A stretch of 64,000 nt of DNA from Roseicyclus marinus. Lineage in GTDB: Bacteria; Pseudomonadota; Alphaproteobacteria; Rhodobacterales; Rhodobacteraceae. Positions 47,636 through 56,578 of the stretch are shown here, in pieces. Each line of letters begins with the position of its first letter. Position 1 is the first letter of the stretch. The notes under the pieces were generated by a model. The model saw only the letters and a program-made list of their open reading frames with translations. It was not told the origin of the DNA and ran no database searches. Made by a program: the position numbers and the translations under genes. The stretch lies in assembly GCF_030163795.1 (NCBI RefSeq), contig NZ_JASJOF010000001.1:372001-436000 (forward strand), read 5' to 3'.

Positions 47636-47653
47636 GGAAAACTGCAGTTTTCC
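47636..47653. repeat. 18-bp palindrome with AAACTGCAGTTT core
   Basis: GGAAAACTGCAGTTTTCC is perfectly palindromic, 12 bp after the ribD stop. It lies in the convergent space between ribD and kpsC and could serve as a bidirectional stem. Confidence 0.7.
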
Positions 47654-47657
47654 GTCC

Positions 47658-47677
47658 CGCGAAACTGCAGTTTCGCG
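47658..47677. repeat. 20-bp palindrome sharing the same core
   Basis: The 20-bp perfect palindrome has arms CGCGAAACTG and CAGTTTCGCG. It repeats the AAACTGCAGTTT core of the palindrome 4 bp earlier but with different outer arms. The pair looks like a duplicated repeat rather than a normal terminator; no T-run follows. Confidence 0.7.
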
Positions 47678-47685
47678 CGCCCTAC

Positions 47686-49707
47686 CTACCGCCGCCAGAG
47701 CCAGCTTTGCCCCGCGAACCATCCCTGCAGCTTTGCCAGCGCCCGCAAGCCCGGCCGTCCGCGCAGCCCCTCGCCGCTGGCAAGCCGTTCCACCGCCACC
47801 TCGACAGGGCAGGGCAGGCCCGTCACCGGATCGTGGTAGCGCGGATAGGCGATCAGACTGGCATGGGCCAAGGCGGCAAGGCTTGGCCGCGCCCGCCGAT
47901 GCGCGGGCACCGGCCCCATGTCCCGCGTCAATCCCCACCCGGCATAGAACGGCGCGCCAAGGGTCGTCACCGGCACCCCCCTGAGCAGCGCCTCGAACCC
48001 GAGGCCCGAGGTCATGGTGACGACCCGGTCCACCTGTGGCAGCAAGGCGGCGCTGTCCACCTTGGACACCACGGCATCGGCAAGCCCCTCCGCCCCCACC
48101 GCGCCCGCGCGCAGCCCCGCCACCACATCGGGGTGCGGTTTGTAAAGGATCCAACCCTCCGGATGCAGGTCGCGCGCCGCAGCCAGCAGCGCCGCATTCG
48201 TCCGCACAGCACCCGCGCCCAGAAGGATGGAGGCATCATCCTCCACCTGCCCCGGCACAAGGATCACCTCCCGCCCCTCGGGCGCGGCAAGCTCAGGGGT
48301 ATCTCCGCCCAGATTGTATTTCGTCAGCCCCAGCGCCACCAACCGCGCCACCAGCCTTTCGGCCCGGACCAATCGCTTGGGCTCCCATCCCGCCGCCTCC
48401 GCGATCAGCCGGTCCAGACGGCTTTCTCGGCTCGGGTCGTAGTAGATCCCCAGATCGTCCAGAACCAGCGACAGGGGCGGCACCAAGTCTGCCCCCAGAC
48501 CGCGCGAGCGCAAGAACCCATCCTCCACCCGATGTAGCGGTCGCTTCGCGGCATGGCAGGCCGCGCGCAGCGCCTTTGTTTCCCGTCCCGCCCAAACCAT
48601 CACGGGGCGGCCGTCGGCGGCAGCCTTCTCCGGATCGTCTTCAAACCGCAAACGCCCGAAACTTTGCACCATGTGCCGCCGTTTCCAGGCCCGCATCCCC
48701 ACGGCGACATGGCCCCCGCGATCTTGCCGCCACGCATGGGCGCGCGCCTCCAGCGTGCCGACCACATCCTCCACCTCGCACAGCCGGTCACGATAGGGAT
48801 CGTACCAGACCGGATGCAGGATCAGCGCCGCCGCCGCCATCTGCGCGCGCGTCAACCGCCGCTGGCGGCGCGCGGGCACCAGCCGGCGATCCTCGGTCAG
48901 ACCCCAACCGGCATAGAACGGCACGCCGAAGGTCACCGGCCTGTGGCCCGCGAAAATCGCCTCGAACCCCAAAAGCGACGTGACGCAGTAAACCGCCCTT
49001 GCCCCTTCGAAAAGCCGCCGGGGCGCGATGGGCCGATCCTCCAGCGTGACGCCCGGGGGCAGGGTGGCGGCGTCGAAATGGCCGGGCCTGTGGCCGGCCT
49101 GCGTCTCGGGATGGGTCTTGATCACGATGGGCGCGCCGGGGTGATCCTCCTGCGCATGGGCCAGCATTTCCGCGAAACTGTGGGCATTGGCCTCCCCCAG
49201 CCGGATCGAGGCATCGCCGCGCGTCTGGTCGATCAACAGCACATAACCCGGCGGCGGCGGCTCCAGCGTCGGGTCGACCGCGGCGTATTTCGTCAGATCG
49301 GCTTCCGCGATCCGGGCCAGCACGTCCCGCGCCCGGTCGAGAAGCGCGGTATCGTCCAACGGATGGGTCGCAAGCAGCCCCTCCAGATCCGAGGGTCGCG
49401 TCGCATCGAAATAAAGGCCGCTCCGGTCGATCACCAACCCCAGCGGCGGATCGCCCGACCGCCCGGGATGGAGCGAGCGCAAGAACGCATCCTCCACCCG
49501 CACCAGCTGCGCGCCGGTCGCCTGCGCCACCGCCTCGCCCCGCGCGGCATAGGGCGAATGGCCCCAGACCAGCACGTCATCGTGCGGCCCGGGTTTGCCC
49601 AGCTTCAGGTCATGGCCCGCCAGTGTCAGGATACGGCGCACGCGGGCGTTGGTCAGAAAGCCCGCGTTATAATGAAAGCCGCGCCGCCGTGGGCCCGCCC
49701 CGGCCAT
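47686..49707 (-). CDS. kpsC: Capsule polysaccharide Kdo-linker glycosyltransferase KpsC
   Basis: A 673-residue protein with an internal duplication: VEDAFLRSLHPG then GLYFDA in the first half and VEDGFLRSRGLG then GIYYDPSRES in the second, and FGVPFYAGWGLT versus LGAPFYAGWGLT later in each half. This tandem layout is KpsC, whose two modules add alternating beta-Kdo residues of the poly-Kdo linker on phosphatidylglycerol in ABC-dependent capsules. It is third and last gene after kpsS and the export lipoprotein, 6 bp from the latter. Confidence 0.93.
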   Translation of the reverse strand: MAGAGPRRRGFHYNAGFLTNARVRRILTLAGHDLKLGKPGPHDDVLVWGHSPYAARGEAVAQATGAQLVRVEDAFLRSLHPGRSGDPPLGLVIDRSGLYFDATRPSDLEGLLATHPLDDTALLDRARDVLARIAEADLTKYAAVDPTLEPPPPGYVLLIDQTRGDASIRLGEANAHSFAEMLAHAQEDHPGAPIVIKTHPETQAGHRPGHFDAATLPPGVTLEDRPIAPRRLFEGARAVYCVTSLLGFEAIFAGHRPVTFGVPFYAGWGLTEDRRLVPARRQRRLTRAQMAAAALILHPVWYDPYRDRLCEVEDVVGTLEARAHAWRQDRGGHVAVGMRAWKRRHMVQSFGRLRFEDDPEKAAADGRPVMVWAGRETKALRAACHAAKRPLHRVEDGFLRSRGLGADLVPPLSLVLDDLGIYYDPSRESRLDRLIAEAAGWEPKRLVRAERLVARLVALGLTKYNLGGDTPELAAPEGREVILVPGQVEDDASILLGAGAVRTNAALLAAARDLHPEGWILYKPHPDVVAGLRAGAVGAEGLADAVVSKVDSAALLPQVDRVVTMTSGLGFEALLRGVPVTTLGAPFYAGWGLTRDMGPVPAHRRARPSLAALAHASLIAYPRYHDPVTGLPCPVEVAVERLASGEGLRGRPGLRALAKLQGWFAGQSWLWRR

Positions 49708-49713
49708 GGCCGG

Positions 49714-50847
49714 TCAAAGCCCGCCGCCGCTCACGGTCTGTGCCGCGCCGAGCGTGCCGGTCAGCGCGCTGATCGCGTTGTTCCACTGGGTGATCGGGGC
49801 TGCGGTGACATAGACCGTGTCGCTGTCGCGGATCACGAAATCGCGCGCCTCGAACATGCCCGTCGGTGCCGTCAGGTCCAGAACATAGACCATGCGCTGC
49901 GCCCCGATCAGATCGTCGCGGCCAAGGACGGCGCGCGCGATATCCTGCGGCTCGTTTCGCAGGACGAAAACGCCCGTGGGATCGGCCAGAACCGGGTTCA
50001 GACCGCCGACCGATGCGATGGCCTCGATCGCCGAGATCACCTGGCTTTCGAAGGGCACGATGGTCTGCGCCCCCGTCGCCCCCAGCGCGGTAAAGGACCG
50101 TCCGTCCTCCTCGACAAGGATACGGTCGCCGCCGCGCAGCGCGATGTCGACGGTCGGGTCGCGGAACAGGTCCTGGAACCAGATCGTGCCGCGATGATGG
50201 CCGCGCACCACGGTCACTTGCGCGATTTCGGGCGGCACGGTGACGCCCCCTGCGGCGGCCAGCATGGCCGACAGCGTCCGGGTGGGCCGTTCGATCGGAT
50301 AGACACCCTGTCCACCGACGACGCCTGTGACCGTCACGGTCGATCCGTCGCCCGCCACGCGGCGCACGATGATCTGTGGATCGGGCGTCTGTTCGTCGAG
50401 ATTGCGGGTGATGATGCCGCGCAGCGCCTCGGGCGTGTTGCCCGCGGCGCGGATGCGTCCGGCATAGGGGATGAAGATGAAGCCCGCGCTGTCGACCTGC
50501 ACCTCTTCGATCACGGCGGCTGATGCGCCCTGACCGGCCAGAAGGCCGTCGGTCACGTTTTCATAGATGGTAAAGGAAATCCGGTCGCCCGGCCGGATGA
50601 CATCGCTGTCCGCAATCCCCGCGTTCACCAGTTCGGGCGGAAAGCCGAGCGCGGGCACCACGGCGGTTGCCGCCGTCACGCGCTGGTTCACCTCGACGAC
50701 GAAGGCATCGCCCTCGCGCTGCACCGATCCTGCAAAGATCTCGTTACGCGTCGGGCCGGAACGCGGCAGCAAGGCGCAGGCCCCGACCGCCGTCACAAGC
50801 ATGCACAGCGCGCCAATGCGCGCGCCGCGAAAAGCCATCGATGTCAC
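49714..50847 (-). CDS. Outer-membrane polysaccharide export (OPX) lipoprotein, Wza/KpsD-like
   Basis: A 377-residue OPX protein. The N-terminus has a lipoprotein signal (GALCMLVTAVGAC, lipobox cysteine near residue 24), then a polysaccharide-export domain (VIRPGDRISFTIYE near residue 85) and SLBB-like beta-grasp repeats (VTGVVGGQGVYPIERPTRTLSAMLAAAGGV and later PFESQVISAIEAIASVGGLNP). GTG at 50847 is preceded by AAGGAG at good spacing; ATG at 50838 is an alternative. It forms the exit channel for capsule. Confidence 0.88.
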   Translation of the reverse strand: MTSMAFRGARIGALCMLVTAVGACALLPRSGPTRNEIFAGSVQREGDAFVVEVNQRVTAATAVVPALGFPPELVNAGIADSDVIRPGDRISFTIYENVTDGLLAGQGASAAVIEEVQVDSAGFIFIPYAGRIRAAGNTPEALRGIITRNLDEQTPDPQIIVRRVAGDGSTVTVTGVVGGQGVYPIERPTRTLSAMLAAAGGVTVPPEIAQVTVVRGHHRGTIWFQDLFRDPTVDIALRGGDRILVEEDGRSFTALGATGAQTIVPFESQVISAIEAIASVGGLNPVLADPTGVFVLRNEPQDIARAVLGRDDLIGAQRMVYVLDLTAPTGMFEARDFVIRDSDTVYVTAAPITQWNNAISALTGTLGAAQTVSGGGL

Positions 50848-50931
50848 GGGGTGGCTCCTTATTGCCTGAACTGCCTCGGTATTCTTTTTTTGCCAATCTA
50901 ACGATTTTCGACTTACGACGCCAGCTTTTGT

Positions 50932-52221
50932 TCAGGTGACCAGTCTAAGGTGTTGCCGTGGTGCCGGTCGTCCCGCCGCCAGCGCCTCGTAGGGGTCCTC
51001 GGCCGACAGCATCATGTCCACCACTTGCCGCAGCAATTGCCGCCGCCCCCGTGCCGAATAGAAGCTGCCGGTGATCTGCGAGGTCTCCAGCAGAAAGTGC
51101 CGGTAATCGCGGTAGGCGCGGCTGTCGGGGCGCGTCGGATTCTGGAAAAACGCCTCGATCGACTGGTCCGACACGAATTCGGGCTTCAGATACACCGCCT
51201 GCCCAAAGGCTTTCAGCGGCAGCCCGCGCCAGAGCGCCTGCTGCGCCGCGGTCGAATTGACCGTCACGGCGGATCGCGCGTCGTTCAAGAGCCGCGCCAG
51301 CTTGCCGCCGCGCAGGTAATGCACGCGCCGCGCGACGCCATGGGCTGCCGCAATCCGGTGGATATCGGCGCGCAAGGGCGTGCGCCCGTCCTCCAGCGGA
51401 TGGGCCTTGAACACGAGGTGATGATGCGCGGGCGCCCCGCGCGCGAACCCCTCGATCAGAACGGACAGAAATTGCTCCATCCGATCAAACGGCCCATGGT
51501 CGCGGAAACTGGCGTCATGTTCGAGCTGCAACAGCGCAAGATGATAGGGAAAGCCGCCGGTCTTGACCCGCCATGTCGCCACGCTCCGCTCCAGCCAATG
51601 GATCGGCATCAGCGCCAGCCGCCGCAGGTAGAGCCGGAATTCCTGTCCGACGCTCAGCGCGCGATGGGTGCGGAACCCGGCATAGGCCCGGTTCAGGACG
51701 AAGACGAAGAAATGGTAGAGCGCCCCGTAAAACACGTGCTGGCGCATGTCGCCCCAGCGCGCGGGCGCATCGGGCAGGTCTAGGTCCAACCCCTCCAGCG
51801 CGCGGCGCATCTGGTCGACCGACATATCCATGATCCGCGAATGGCCGTTCGCACCGCCGCGTTCATAGGTGATCCAGTAGGGCCGCAGATAGCCTTCCTC
51901 GAAGACATGCACGGTGATCCCGCGGCTGCGCGCGGCGGCGATGGCCGCGGCATGGATCGGCCGCGTATCGCCGTAGAGCACCAGATCGGTGACACCCTTT
52001 TCATCCATCAACGGCCCGGCGCGCTCGGCCCAATCCTCGGGCGGATCGACATGGGCGATATAGCTTGCCCGCTCCGACCAGAACGCCGCGTCGCCCCGGT
52101 TGAACCCCACCCGCCACGTGCCTGCGCCTGCCGCGCGCAGCATGCGCCCCAACTGGTCGAAGAACGGCCCATGCGGGCCTTGCAAGAACAAAAAGACGCG
52201 GTGTGCGTGGCTGGGGGCCAT
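50932..52221 (-). CDS. kpsS: Capsule polysaccharide biosynthesis protein KpsS
   Basis: A 429-residue protein with KpsS features: VFLFLQGPHGPFFDQLGRML at the N-terminus, VHVFEEGYLRPYWITYERGG mid-protein, and VFKAHPLEDGRTP and VNSTAAQQALWRGLPLKAFG in the second half. KpsS adds the first beta-Kdo to the lipid, before KpsC. ATG 52221 (MAPSHAHRVF) was chosen over an unlikely upstream start. It is divergent from ribE and first in kpsS-OPX-kpsC. The ABC transporter genes kpsM/kpsT are not in the window. Confidence 0.92.
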   Translation of the reverse strand: MAPSHAHRVFLFLQGPHGPFFDQLGRMLRAAGAGTWRVGFNRGDAAFWSERASYIAHVDPPEDWAERAGPLMDEKGVTDLVLYGDTRPIHAAAIAAARSRGITVHVFEEGYLRPYWITYERGGANGHSRIMDMSVDQMRRALEGLDLDLPDAPARWGDMRQHVFYGALYHFFVFVLNRAYAGFRTHRALSVGQEFRLYLRRLALMPIHWLERSVATWRVKTGGFPYHLALLQLEHDASFRDHGPFDRMEQFLSVLIEGFARGAPAHHHLVFKAHPLEDGRTPLRADIHRIAAAHGVARRVHYLRGGKLARLLNDARSAVTVNSTAAQQALWRGLPLKAFGQAVYLKPEFVSDQSIEAFFQNPTRPDSRAYRDYRHFLLETSQITGSFYSARGRRQLLRQVVDMMLSAEDPYEALAAGRPAPRQHLRLVT

Positions 52222-52391
52222 AGGTACGGTCACTCGTAAAGCCCCCGGAAAATGCGGGGTTCCCATCAGCAAATCAAGCCAAGGCGGCGGCCTCGGGGCG
52301 GAATGATGGCGCAAAGGTGACGTATCACACCCTTGAAGCGCCGCTCCGCGCGTGGTTTTTGTGCCGCGACACGAACAGGGGATAGGCCGCG

Positions 52392-52979
52392 ATGTTCACC
52401 GGAATTGTGACCGATCTGGGCGAAATCCGCGCCCTGCACCAGGCGGGCGACCTCAAGGCGCGGATCGCCACGGGCTATGACACGAGCGGCATCGCCATCG
52501 GCGCCTCCATCGCCTGCGACGGCGTCTGCCTGACCGCCACCGCGCTGGGCGAGGATTGGTTCGAGGTCGACATCTCGGCCGAAACTGTCTCGAAAACCAA
52601 CCTCTCGGACTGGGCGCCGGGTCGCCGCATCAACCTCGAACGCTCGCTGCGCGTGGGCGACGAACTGGGCGGCCACATCGTTTCGGGCCATGTCGACGGG
52701 CTGGCCGAGGTCATCGCCATGGCCGACGAAGGGGATTCGACCCGCATCACCTTCCGCGCGCCCGAGGCGCTGGCCCGCTACATCGCGCCCAAGGGTTCGG
52801 TGGCGCTCAACGGCACATCGCTGACCGTGAACGAGGTCGACGGCACGACATTCGGCGTCAACCTGATCCCGCATACCAAGACGGCCACGACCTGGGGCAC
52901 GACGCAGGTGGGCGATCGCGTGAACCTCGAGATCGACACGCTGGCCCGCTACGTGGCAAGATTGCAGGACTGGCGCTGA
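52392..52979 (+). CDS. ribE: Riboflavin synthase alpha chain RibE
   Basis: A 195-residue two-barrel enzyme making riboflavin from lumazine. The start MFTGIVTDLGE is invariant, and the internal repeat is clear (MFTGIV/GHIVSGHVDG in opposite barrels; LERSLRVGDELGGHIVSGHVDG near residue 80). KGSVALNGTSLTVNEV near residue 135 is the second lumazine site. It starts the block ribE-hyp-ribB-ribH-nusB. Confidence 0.95.
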   Translation: MFTGIVTDLGEIRALHQAGDLKARIATGYDTSGIAIGASIACDGVCLTATALGEDWFEVDISAETVSKTNLSDWAPGRRINLERSLRVGDELGGHIVSGHVDGLAEVIAMADEGDSTRITFRAPEALARYIAPKGSVALNGTSLTVNEVDGTTFGVNLIPHTKTATTWGTTQVGDRVNLEIDTLARYVARLQDWR

Positions 52980-53058
52980 TCCCTCGGGCGTCGCGCCCGT
53001 GGTGGCGGATGCCTCCGGCGGGAGTATTTTCGAAGCAAAGACGGGCGGTATGCGCATC

Positions 53059-53637
53059 ATGAGCGGGCTGGGGCATAACGGCGGACCGACGATGGAGGCG
53101 GGCTTCGGCTTTCGCAAGCTGGCCTGGGGCAAGGCGCGCGCGGCGCTTCTGCCCAGCCTGCCGCTCGAGGTGGTGCGCCTGAGGGTCAAGCGCGCCGAAC
53201 GTCTGGGCCTGCCCTACAAGACCTATGCCACGATCCGCGCGACATCGGGGCAGGATATCGTGGCCTTCCTGTTTTCGGGCAACGCGCTCGACCTGCGGCG
53301 TGGCGAGACGCGGCTGTCCGCACCCGTTGCCGCAAGGCTCGGCGCGCTTGAGGGGGCCGCCACGCGGCTGGCCGCCATCTATGCCCCGACCGCGCCCGAG
53401 GCCGTTCTGGCCGCCCAGCCCGAGTTGATCGAGGCCGCCAGCCGCGCCCCCGCGTTCACGGCGCCTTGGCGCGACACGCGCGACAGCCTGCGCGCGCTCA
53501 TGGCCGCGCGCCGCCTTCCCGCCGATGCCGTGGTGCTGGTCGCCGCGACAGGCATCGAACGCGGCTGGGGCGCGGTCGCGGGCTTTGGCGGCGTTCTGGA
53601 CCGCGACGTCCTGTTCGGGGCCGAGGGCGCGGCCTAG
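53059..53637 (+). CDS. Hypothetical protein of the GHNGGP type, in the riboflavin cluster
   Basis: A 192-residue protein beginning SGLGHNGGPTMEAGFGFRKLAWGKAR, then LPLEVVRLRVKRAERLGL and TYATIRATSGQDIVAFLFSGNAL. I have seen this pattern in unnamed alphaproteobacterial proteins; no function is known to me. ATG 53059 (the SGLGHN start) is preferred, with 53050 possible. It lies between ribE and ribB on the same strand, so it is probably cotranscribed with riboflavin genes. Confidence 0.75.
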   Translation: MSGLGHNGGPTMEAGFGFRKLAWGKARAALLPSLPLEVVRLRVKRAERLGLPYKTYATIRATSGQDIVAFLFSGNALDLRRGETRLSAPVAARLGALEGAATRLAAIYAPTAPEAVLAAQPELIEAASRAPAFTAPWRDTRDSLRALMAARRLPADAVVLVAATGIERGWGAVAGFGGVLDRDVLFGAEGAA

Positions 53638-53748
53638 TCATCATGCAGGCCATGGTCTATGTGCGGCAATGCGGGGGTGGCGCGGATTGCGCCTGTGCCG
53701 GGCAAGGGCTATCTGCCGCCACAATCGCCACGCGGCAAGAGGATGACG

Positions 53749-54879
53749 ATGACGCAACCCTACGAAGAGCCCGGCCCGGTCGAGCGTGACTGGTCCGACG
53801 CGATTTCCCCCATCGAAGAAATCCTCGAGGAGGCCCGCAACGGCCACATGTTCATCCTCGTCGATCACGAGGACCGCGAAAACGAGGGGGATCTGGTGAT
53901 CCCCGCGCAATGGGCCACGCCCGATGTGATCAATTTCATGGCCACCCATGGGCGCGGCCTGATCTGCCTGTCGATGACGAGCGCCCGGATCGACGAACTG
54001 GGCCTGCCGCTCATGTCGACGAACAATTCTTCGCGCCATGAAACCGCCTTCACCCTCTCCATCGAAGCGCGCGAGGGGGTGACCACCGGCATTTCCGCCG
54101 CCGACCGCGCGCGCACCGTGCAGGTGGCCATCGATGCCAGCCGGGGGGCTGCCGATATCGCCACGCCCGGCCATGTCTTTCCGCTGCGCGCCCGCGACGG
54201 CGGCGTGCTGGTCCGTGCGGGCCATACCGAGGCCGCCGTCGACATCAGCCGCCTTGCGGGCCTCAACCCCTCGGGCGTGATCTGCGAGATCATGAACGAG
54301 GACGGCACCATGGCCCGTCTGCCCGATCTCGTGGCCTTCGCGCAGCGCCACAACCTCAAGATCGGCACGATCAGCGACCTGATCTCCTATCGCCGCCGCC
54401 ACGACAACCTCGTCAAGCTGCGCGAGGAACGGACCATCACCAGCGAATTCGGCGGCGACTGGACCCTGCGCATCTACACCGACGAGACGCAGGGCGCCGA
54501 ACATATCGTGCTGGTCAAGGGCGACATTTCCGGCCCCGACCCGGTTCTGGTGCGGATGCATGCGATGGACCCGCTGCTCGATGTGGTGGGCACGGGGCCG
54601 CGTGGCCGGGCGGGCGAATTTGGCGATGCGATGCGCCTCATCGCCGAGGAAGGGCGCGGCGTTCTGGTCCTCTTGCGCGACCTGACCATGAAACTTGCCT
54701 TGGGCGACGAGGTCAGCCCCCAGATCCTGCGCCAATATGGCTTGGGCGCGCAGATCCTGTCCTCCCTCGGTATCAGCGAGATGATCTTGCTCACCAATTC
54801 GCCCAAACCGCGCGTCGTGGGGCTCGAAGCCTATGGCCTCTCGATCACCGGAACCCGCAAGATATCGGAGCTTGGATGA
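53749..54879 (+). CDS. ribB: 3,4-dihydroxy-2-butanone 4-phosphate synthase with degenerate GTP cyclohydrolase II domain
   Basis: A 376-residue protein. Residues about 15-215 are the DHBP synthase, with ILVDHEDRENEGDLVIPA, DRARTVQVAIDAS-type and GHTEAAVDISRLAGL motifs complete. Residues about 220-376 align with GTP cyclohydrolase II but the zinc cysteines and the catalytic segment are gone: where RibA has RVHSECLTGD there is RMHAMDPLLD, and the G-R-N-I-G region is replaced. So only RibB activity is expected. ATG 53749 has AAGAGG six bases upstream; the ATG at 53743 is too close. Stop overlaps ribH (ATGA). Confidence 0.92.
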   Translation: MTQPYEEPGPVERDWSDAISPIEEILEEARNGHMFILVDHEDRENEGDLVIPAQWATPDVINFMATHGRGLICLSMTSARIDELGLPLMSTNNSSRHETAFTLSIEAREGVTTGISAADRARTVQVAIDASRGAADIATPGHVFPLRARDGGVLVRAGHTEAAVDISRLAGLNPSGVICEIMNEDGTMARLPDLVAFAQRHNLKIGTISDLISYRRRHDNLVKLREERTITSEFGGDWTLRIYTDETQGAEHIVLVKGDISGPDPVLVRMHAMDPLLDVVGTGPRGRAGEFGDAMRLIAEEGRGVLVLLRDLTMKLALGDEVSPQILRQYGLGAQILSSLGISEMILLTNSPKPRVVGLEAYGLSITGTRKISELG

Positions 54880-55427
54880 TGGCCGGACATTCCGACAACG
54901 ACATGGGCCTGCCGACCTTCGACAAACCGGTCAAGGTCGCCATCGTCATCGCCCCCTATTACACCGCCATCGCAAAGGCGCAGCTTGATGCCGCGCGTGC
55001 CGTGCTGGATCAGGCGGGCGCCACCCATGAAACCATCGAGGTGCCGGGGTCGCTCGAAATCCCGACCGCCATCGGCATCGCGCAGCGCCTGTCGAATTTC
55101 GACGGCTTCGTGGCGCTGGGCTGCGTGATCCGGGGCGCGACCAGCCATTACGACGTGGTCGTGAACGAAAGCAGCCGCGCGCTGACGCTTCTGGGGATGC
55201 AGGGGGTCTGCATCGGCAATGGCATCATCACCGTCGAAAACCGCGAACAGGCCGAGGAACGCGCCGATGCCGCGCGGCTGAACACCGCTGGCGGGGCAGC
55301 GGCGGCCGCCCTTCACCTCATCGCGTTGACGCGCCGGTTCGGCCAGCCTAAAGGCGGCGTCGGTTTCAAGCCCCGCCCCGATGTGATCGAGGTCGCGGGC
55401 GACACGAAAGGCCCGACCACGGCATGA
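54876..55427 (+). CDS. ribH: 6,7-dimethyl-8-ribityllumazine synthase RibH
   Basis: A 183-residue lumazine synthase. VPGSLEIPTAIGIAQ near residue 52 and LGCVIRGATSHYDVVVNESSRAL near residue 85, with the catalytic histidine in SHYD, are family marks, and NGIITVENREQAEER follows. Start and stop both overlap neighbours by 4 bp (ribB and nusB), so ribB-ribH-nusB are tightly coupled. Confidence 0.95.
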   Translation: MMAGHSDNDMGLPTFDKPVKVAIVIAPYYTAIAKAQLDAARAVLDQAGATHETIEVPGSLEIPTAIGIAQRLSNFDGFVALGCVIRGATSHYDVVVNESSRALTLLGMQGVCIGNGIITVENREQAEERADAARLNTAGGAAAAALHLIALTRRFGQPKGGVGFKPRPDVIEVAGDTKGPTTA

Positions 55428-55927
55428 CCGACGACCCCGATACGACCCCGCGCCAGCCCAAACCGCCCACGCGCGAGGAACGCCGCCAGATGAAATCGGC
55501 CGCGCGTCTTTATGCCGTGCAGGCGCTGTTCCAGATGGAGGCGTCGGGCCAGACCCGGCAGGTCGTGCGCCGTGAATTCGAGACGCACCGCTTCGGCGCG
55601 ATCTACGAGGGCGAGGAGATGGCCGAGGGCGATCCCGATCTCTTCGCCAAGACGCTCGAGGATGCGGTGAACTGGCAGGCGAAGATCGACCAGATGACCG
55701 ACCGCGCGTTGGTGGCGAAATGGCCGATCAACCGGATCGATCCGACGCTGCGCGCGCTCTTCCGCGCCGCCGGGGCCGAGCTTGTGGCGGGCGACGCGCC
55801 CCCCAAGGTCGTGATCAGCGAATATGTCGATGTCGCCCGCGCCTTTTTCCCCGAGGGGAAAGAGCCGAAATTCGTCAATGCCGTGCTCGACCACATGGCG
55901 CGCGAAGCCAAGCCCGAGGCGTTCTGA
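55424..55927 (+). CDS. nusB: Transcription antitermination factor NusB
   Basis: A 167-residue NusB. RRQMKSAARLYAVQALFQMEASG near residue 18 is the usual opening helix, and VVISEYVDVARAFFPEGKEPKFVNAVLDHMAREA the closing helices. It works with NusE on boxA RNA in rRNA antitermination. It is coupled to ribH, the conserved ribH-nusB order. Confidence 0.95.
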   Translation: MTDDPDTTPRQPKPPTREERRQMKSAARLYAVQALFQMEASGQTRQVVRREFETHRFGAIYEGEEMAEGDPDLFAKTLEDAVNWQAKIDQMTDRALVAKWPINRIDPTLRALFRAAGAELVAGDAPPKVVISEYVDVARAFFPEGKEPKFVNAVLDHMAREAKPEAF

Positions 55928-55943
55928 GGTGGAGGCCGCGCCG

Positions 55944-56483
55944 GTGATCGACACCGCAGGGCTGCGCCTGCGTCCTCACCGCGACAGCGATCTGCCCGCC
56001 ATGATTGCCATGTGGTCAGACCCCGCCGTGGTCCGCCATATCGGCGGCCGCCTCTTTACAGCCGCGGAAACCGCGGCCCGTCTGGCGCGCTACCGCGCGC
56101 TTTGGCCAACCCATGGCCACGGCTATTGGGCCATCGAGGACAGGGCCACCGGGCGTTTCATCGGCGAGGCGGGGTTTGCCCGCTTCGGCCGTGGGCTTGG
56201 CCCCGCCTTCGACGACGCGCCCGAGGCGGGGTGGGTTCTGGCCGCCCCGGCGCAGGGCCGGGGGCTGGGCACCGAGGCCGTGGCGGCCCTGCACGACTGG
56301 GCCGATACCGCCCTTGCCCTCCCCCGCACGGTCTGCATGATAACACCCGACAACGGGCCGTCGCTGCGGCTTGCGGCCATGTTTGGCTATGCGCGTTTCG
56401 ACGATGTGATGCGCGACGGGGCGGCGGTGTGGCTGATGGCGCGCCCGCGCGGCGCGGCGCGTTCCGGCCAGCCGCAAATATAA
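55944..56483 (+). CDS. GNAT family N-acetyltransferase
   Basis: A 179-residue acetyltransferase of the RimJ/RimL-like type. LRLRPHRDSDLPAMIAMWSDP opens the fold and the acetyl-CoA loop is in APAQGRGLGTEAVAAL near residue 108, followed by MITPDNGPSLRLAAMFGYARF. GTG at 55944 is preceded by GGAGG at good spacing; a GTG at 55929 is another option. Substrate unknown. It lies 16 bp after nusB. Confidence 0.85.
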   Translation: MIDTAGLRLRPHRDSDLPAMIAMWSDPAVVRHIGGRLFTAAETAARLARYRALWPTHGHGYWAIEDRATGRFIGEAGFARFGRGLGPAFDDAPEAGWVLAAPAQGRGLGTEAVAALHDWADTALALPRTVCMITPDNGPSLRLAAMFGYARFDDVMRDGAAVWLMARPRGAARSGQPQI

Positions 56484-56578
56484 ATCGGCGCGGCCATTGC
56501 GACCCGCCCGGCTGCGCCCCACCTGCGTTGCGACAGCGCCCGAGCCATCGCCACGCGGCGCGAAACCATGGGGACGTG

